Shown here: piece after piece, positions 5,441 to 9,150 of the stretch
Layout: the number at the start of each line of letters is the position of its first letter
Numbering within the stretch: position 1 is the first letter of the stretch
Assembly: GCA_029549705.1 (NCBI GenBank)
Contig: JAKPIR010000373.1
Location: 1-9,150, forward strand
Length of the DNA stretch: 9,150 nt
Origin: Pseudomonadota bacterium
Lineage (GTDB): Bacteria; Pseudomonadota; Gammaproteobacteria; Burkholderiales; Methylophilaceae
Reading direction: 5' to 3'
The notes under the pieces: generated by a model
Told to the model about the DNA's origin: nothing
Databases searched by the model: none
Seen by the model: only the letters and a program-made list of their open reading frames with translations
Translations under genes and position numbers: made by a program

Positions 5441-6454
5441 GTGATGTTGATGTGTGGTCAATTGAGTTTGTTTTGTAGGTTAAATGTGAGTCAATATAAC
5501 AATAAAAATAGCGTTATTTCAGTATGTTTTGCCAGCTGCATTTTTGTAGTGATGTGCCTGTTTTCAACTGTGGCGCTGGCTTATACTGGCGTGACGATTG
5601 TCATGAGCAGCAAAACTGAAGCGAACCTGGCGTTTGTTGAGCAGTTCAAAGCAGAGTTGACCAGTGATGAAAATAATACGCTCAGCTTAAAAGTATTAGA
5701 ACTTCCCGCGCGCAAACGACTGGTTGTGGCTGAAAATAGCGAATTGGTGATTGCGCTGGGTGAAAAAGCACTCGAGGCGGCGAGCAAGTTATCGCACACT
5801 ACCCCTGTGTTGGCTGTTTATACACCAACACTAGCGTATGAGCAGATATTAGAAAAAAGTCGGCGTGATGCGAGTAATATGAGCATGATTATGCAAAATC
5901 AGCCTTATGCGCGTCAAATTCACTTCATTCAATTAGTGTTGCCGTCAGCAAAAAATATTGGCAGTTTAGTCAATGGCAACTCGCAGGCATACGCTGAACA
6001 GCTGAAAATGCGGGCAGAGAAAAAAGGGCTGAATTTGCAGTTAAAGCACTTAAATGATTCTACGAGGTTGTTGCCAGAACTTAAAACTTTATTAGAAACG
6101 AATGATGCGCTGTTGGCGATTCCAGATACTGCTATTTATAAACCCGATACGGCGCAACCGATATTGATGACCAGTTATCAATTTAAAAAGCCAGTACTTA
6201 GTTACTCACTCTCGTACGTGAAGGCGGGCGCGCTGGCGGCCTTGTATAGCTCTAGCCGGCAGTTGGCCAAACAGGCGGCAGAAATTGCGCAGCAATCGCA
6301 AATTGCGGGCAACCCCTTGCCATTGCCGCAAGCCCCAAAATTTTTTTCTGTGCGCGTTAATCGACAAGTGGCGCGTTTGTTAAATATTGAAATCAACAGT
6401 GACATGGCGATTTATCAAGCATTACTAGCGGCTGACCCTTTGCAAAATGAGTAA
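5441..6454 (+). CDS. Periplasmic ABC-type substrate-binding protein, orphan (ABC_sub_bind-like)
   Basis: The product resembles the ABC_sub_bind (PF04392) family, two-lobed periplasmic ligand binders. The longest form is 337 residues from a GTG at 5441, with ATGs at 5444 and 5450. None of these has a good ribosome site. A GTG at 5486 has AGG seven bases upstream and would leave a neat signal peptide (MSQYNNKN, hydrophobic core, cleavage after ALA), so the true product may be 322 residues. In long-form numbering, features are the ALA/YTG cleavage site at 45-48, strand VTIVMSS, ELVIALGEKALEAA (101-114), PVLAVYTPT (122-130), FIQLVLPSAKNIGSLV (162-177), DALLAIPDTAIY (222-233), PVLSYSLSYVKAGALAALYSS (251-271) and the closing FFSVRVNRQVARLLNIEI (301-318). 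These follow the family order to the end. No permease or ATPase gene is adjacent. Its stop overlaps the start of the GGDEF/EAL gene by eight bases, so a sensory role is more likely than transport. The ligand is unknown. Confidence 0.85.
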   Translation: MMLMCGQLSLFCRLNVSQYNNKNSVISVCFASCIFVVMCLFSTVALAYTGVTIVMSSKTEANLAFVEQFKAELTSDENNTLSLKVLELPARKRLVVAENSELVIALGEKALEAASKLSHTTPVLAVYTPTLAYEQILEKSRRDASNMSMIMQNQPYARQIHFIQLVLPSAKNIGSLVNGNSQAYAEQLKMRAEKKGLNLQLKHLNDSTRLLPELKTLLETNDALLAIPDTAIYKPDTAQPILMTSYQFKKPVLSYSLSYVKAGALAALYSSSRQLAKQAAEIAQQSQIAGNPLPLPQAPKFFSVRVNRQVARLLNIEINSDMAIYQALLAADPLQNE

Positions 6455-8591
6455 TATTGGCATTAAAACAAGGGTGATTTTTTTAGGCACTGTACCCGCT
6501 TTGCTGTTTGCAATCATCTTAATCGGCTATGTGATTTCTAATATCTTTGGCATTTTGAATCAATCGCTGGTAGACCGCGGAAAAATCATTGCTTCCCAGC
6601 TTGCCCCTGCTGCTGAATACGGTGTCATTTCTGGCAATCGGCAAATGCTGCAAAAACTTGCGCAACAAGCGCTTGATAACGAGCAAGATCTTAAAACGGT
6701 GATGGTGGTTGATAATCAAGGATTGGTGCTGGCTTACAGTGGTCAGGCGATTCCTGAAACACTGATTAGCAAAATCATGCAAGATAACTTGCCTGAATAC
6801 AAGCAGGCACGCGGCATCATTTTTACTGCACCAATCCACCGAAGTTTAGTGGAGATTGATGATTTTGCATCACTAGAAGAAACCCCGCTCGAGCAGAAAA
6901 AAGACTTTTCACCTGAAAAAATCGGCCAGATTTATGTGGAACTTAGCAACCAGTCACTACAGAGCTATAAATTAGTGTTTGTGATTAAAATTGCGTCGAT
7001 TGCTTTATTCGGGCTGTTACTCAGTGGCTGGCTGGCTTGGCGCATTGGCCGTAATATTACACAACCAATTCAGGAAATTGCCCGCGCAGTCAATAAAGTT
7101 CGCGAAGGCGTGCTGTCACAAACCTTGGTAGAAAACTCCAGCGGTGAACTAAAAACTTTACAAAGAGGGTTTAATTCGATGTCGGCGAGCTTGAAACACG
7201 CCTACGATGTGATGCAGGACAAGATTAACGACGCCACATCTATGCTACGCCATCAGGCGCAACATGATGATTTAACTGGGCTTATTAACCGTCGAGAGTT
7301 TGAAGTGCGCCTAGAGCGCTGCCTCAAAAGTGCAAAAGAAAATAAAGCCAGACACGTGTTTTGTTTTTTGGACTTGGACCAATTTAAATTAGTCAATGAT
7401 ACGAGTGGGCATATCGCGGGGGATGAGCTGCTTAAACAGGTGAGCGTTTTGCTAGCCATTCGCATGCGTGAAAGAGATACACTAGCCCGTTTAGGTGGGG
7501 ATGAGTTTGGCCTGCTGTTGGAAAACTGCACGCAGAAAGAAGCCGACCAGATTTGCGGCGCAATTCAACGTATTATTCGTGATTTTCGTTATAGTCACGA
7601 TGACAAAATCTTTAATATCGGCGTCAGTATCGGCATGGTGGTTATTGATGACCATTTTGAAAATGTCAGTGAAGTGGTACACGCTGCAGATATGGCGTGT
7701 ATGAATGCAAAAAAAGCGGGACGTAATCAAACGGTATTATTTAACGCGGGTGATGCGGAGGTGCTGGAGCAGAAAAATGCGGTAGAAGCAATTGCAGACA
7801 TCACCGATGAAATCGAAGATGATCAGTTTATGCTGTACTGTCAGGCGATTGTACCGCTCACGCCCAATTTGCCGCATTTACCTAATATGCCGGCTATTCC
7901 ACAGCAACATCATTATGAAATTTTGCTCAGAAAAGTAGATTTAGACGGCAAGATTATTTTGCCTACGACCTTTATCCCATCGGCCGAACGCTATCATCTG
8001 ATGCCCAATATTGACCGCTGGGTGATAAAAAATGCTTTTATCGCGTATCGAAAGCTATTAGATATTAATTACGAACATTGCAATTTCATTTTTTCAATTA
8101 ATTTATCGGGCACTTCTTTGGGTGACCAAAGCTTGTTGCCGTTTATTCGCGAACAGTTTGCCAAATATGCCATTCCGCCGGCTTCAATATGCTTTGAAAT
8201 TACCGAGACGGCGGCTATCGTTAACTTAAAAAACACGATATTGTTGTTTGATGCACTGCGTGAAATCGGTTGTAAATTTGCCTTGGATGACTTTGGCAGC
8301 GGCATGTCTTCTTTTATGTATTTGAAGAATTTTGATGTTGATTATCTTAAAATTGATGGTGCTTTTGTCAAAGAGATTCATCAAAACCGGATTGACAATG
8401 CGATGGTGCGCTCAATCCACAATGTTGCAGAATCCATGAACATCAAAACCGTTGCAGAGTTTGTAGAAAGTGACGCAATATTAAAACAACTCGAAATCAT
8501 CGGTGTAGACTATGGTCAAGGGTTGCATCTTGGCTTGCCGATAACTGTCAAAGAATTGATTCAACAATATGCAGAATTACATCCGCGCTAA
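6447..8591 (+). CDS. Membrane sensor with HAMP, GGDEF and EAL domains (c-di-GMP turnover)
   Basis: This 714-residue inner-membrane protein should make and/or degrade cyclic di-GMP. Helix TM1 (about 9-33) is followed by a periplasmic domain (about 34-175) with RGKIIASQLAPAAEYGVISGN, similar to the BarA-type sCache region. TM2 (about 176-198) is followed by a HAMP domain (about 199-252). The GGDEF domain (about 270-435) has an intact active site GGDEF (350-354), DLDQFKLVND, and an inhibitory-site RERD (341-344) at the right five-residue distance. The EAL domain (about 450-710) has EIL instead of EAL at 491-493 with Arg495. It also has NLSG (552-555), EITET (584-588), DDFGSG (614-619), LKIDG (634-638), AEFVE (670-674) and YGQG (689-692). 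All usual metal and catalytic residues appear present, so both activities are plausible. A Pro-rich insert (about 471-487) lies just before the EIL motif. The ATG overlaps the binding-protein stop by eight bases. There is no clear ribosome site, which suggests coupled translation. Confidence 0.95.
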   Translation: MSNIGIKTRVIFLGTVPALLFAIILIGYVISNIFGILNQSLVDRGKIIASQLAPAAEYGVISGNRQMLQKLAQQALDNEQDLKTVMVVDNQGLVLAYSGQAIPETLISKIMQDNLPEYKQARGIIFTAPIHRSLVEIDDFASLEETPLEQKKDFSPEKIGQIYVELSNQSLQSYKLVFVIKIASIALFGLLLSGWLAWRIGRNITQPIQEIARAVNKVREGVLSQTLVENSSGELKTLQRGFNSMSASLKHAYDVMQDKINDATSMLRHQAQHDDLTGLINRREFEVRLERCLKSAKENKARHVFCFLDLDQFKLVNDTSGHIAGDELLKQVSVLLAIRMRERDTLARLGGDEFGLLLENCTQKEADQICGAIQRIIRDFRYSHDDKIFNIGVSIGMVVIDDHFENVSEVVHAADMACMNAKKAGRNQTVLFNAGDAEVLEQKNAVEAIADITDEIEDDQFMLYCQAIVPLTPNLPHLPNMPAIPQQHHYEILLRKVDLDGKIILPTTFIPSAERYHLMPNIDRWVIKNAFIAYRKLLDINYEHCNFIFSINLSGTSLGDQSLLPFIREQFAKYAIPPASICFEITETAAIVNLKNTILLFDALREIGCKFALDDFGSGMSSFMYLKNFDVDYLKIDGAFVKEIHQNRIDNAMVRSIHNVAESMNIKTVAEFVESDAILKQLEIIGVDYGQGLHLGLPITVKELIQQYAELHPR

Positions 8592-8638
8592 TGATGCATT
8601 GTTAGTGATGCACTGCTTCGCGCATTTCCCCCATCAGT

Positions 8639-8643
8639 GAAGG
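8639..8643 (+). promoter_or_regulatory. Ribosome binding site of ruvB
   Basis: GAAGG ends seven bases before the ATG at 8651, supporting that start. No promoter is evident in the 59-base gap after the GGDEF/EAL gene, so ruvB may depend on upstream transcription. The gap also holds a direct repeat, TGATGCA, at 8592-8598 and 8606-8612. Confidence 0.6.
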
Positions 8644-8650
8644 CACCAAG

Positions 8651-9150
8651 ATGATAGAAACTGACCGCCTGATTACCCCAGAAGCCGAAAGCCCGCGTGA
8701 AGAAGCGCTAGAGCGTGCACTTCGCCCCAAATTGCTAGACGAATATGTGGGCCAAGAAAAGGCGCGCGGCCAGCTAGAAATTTTTATCAATGCAGCGCGT
8801 GGCCGCAATGAGCCGTTAGACCACGTGCTTCTGTTTGGCCCGCCCGGCTTGGGTAAAACCACACTCGCACATATTATTGCCAAAGAAATGGGCGTCAATA
8901 TGCGCCAAACCTCAGGGCCAGTGCTAGAACGCGCGGGGGATTTGGCAGCATTGCTCACCAATTTAGAGCCCAATGACGTGCTGTTTATAGATGAAATTCA
9001 TCGCTTGTCACCCGTGGTGGAAGAGATTTTATATCCGGCGATGGAAGATTATCGGCTTGATATCATGATAGGCGAAGGCCCTGCCGCGCGCAGTGTGCGG
9101 CTGGATTTACCGCCATTCACCTTGGTAGGTGCCACCACGCGCGCCGGCAT
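8651..9150 (+). CDS. ruvB: Holliday junction branch migration ATPase RuvB (3' end beyond window)
   Basis: RuvB is the AAA+ hexameric motor that pulls DNA through RuvA-bound Holliday junctions. The first 166 residues are visible of an expected 340 or so; the reading frame is open at the right edge. The N-terminal segment contains ALRPKLLDEYVGQEKAR (23-39), the family signature. Walker A is GPPGLGKT (63-70, with Lys69 and Thr70), Walker B is VLFIDEIHRL (110-119, with Asp114 and Glu115), and the sensor-1 region is VGATTRAG (159-166) at the edge. The beta-hairpin that contacts RuvA and the arginine-finger region would begin around and beyond the visible end. The start is supported by a ribosome site and by the typical MIETDRLITP N-terminus. 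ruvB lies downstream of ruvA in the same direction but separated from it by three unrelated genes. Confidence 0.97.
   Translation, partial: MIETDRLITPEAESPREEALERALRPKLLDEYVGQEKARGQLEIFINAARGRNEPLDHVLLFGPPGLGKTTLAHIIAKEMGVNMRQTSGPVLERAGDLAALLTNLEPNDVLFIDEIHRLSPVVEEILYPAMEDYRLDIMIGEGPAARSVRLDLPPFTLVGATTRAG

Noticed and set aside
6519..6839. 106-residue minus-strand reading frame
   Set aside because: It lies wholly opposite the sensor region of the GGDEF/EAL gene and reads as an antisense shadow.
8602..8973. 123-residue minus-strand reading frame opposite ruvB
   Set aside because: It is an antisense shadow of the conserved RuvB coding sequence, with low-complexity Ser/Arg/Pro composition and no ribosome site.

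Overview
The window looks like chromosome of a moderate-GC betaproteobacterium. Methylophilaceae (Methylotenera/Methylophilus-like) is my best guess, inferred from the style of RuvA/B/C, the BarA-type sensor region and the repeat families; no rRNA or other marker settles it. Genes are dense from about 1131 to the right edge. The first kilobase is looser and carries the end of an unrecognised gene plus two intergenic repeat elements.

Layout. Positions 1-578 hold the 3' part of a small conserved-looking protein of unknown role. Positions 579-1130 are non-coding and contain a nested inverted-repeat element (about 619-837) and a small element with inverted ends of the 'GTCATACCAGC' type (887-999). 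A minus-strand gene (1131-2063) encodes an unrecognised membrane-anchored coiled-coil protein and is divergent from ruvC. On the plus strand, ruvC (2288-2860), a UbiA/MenA-like prenyltransferase (2857-3813) and ruvA (3810-4385) are chained by two 4-base start/stop overlaps. A DUF4349-type lipoprotein/membrane protein (4418-5299) follows after a short gap. Next comes a probable promoter (TATAAT at 5346) with a short leader, an orphan periplasmic ABC-type substrate-binding protein (about 5441-6454), and a membrane sensor with HAMP, GGDEF and EAL domains (6447-8591) whose start overlaps the end of the binding-protein gene. ruvB begins at 8651 and runs off the right edge.

How the parts fit. RuvA, RuvB and RuvC form the Holliday-junction branch-migration and resolution machine. 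Here the set is colinear but opened up: a prenyltransferase lies between ruvC and ruvA, and about 4.3 kb with three envelope/signalling genes lies between ruvA and ruvB. The binding protein and the GGDEF/EAL protein look like a two-gene ligand-to-cyclic-di-GMP sensing module. The binding protein would capture a ligand in the periplasm and the sensor would change c-di-GMP synthesis or breakdown; there is no transporter gene beside them. This module is the most interesting candidate system in the window, although both parts belong to known families. The rest is ordinary core genome.
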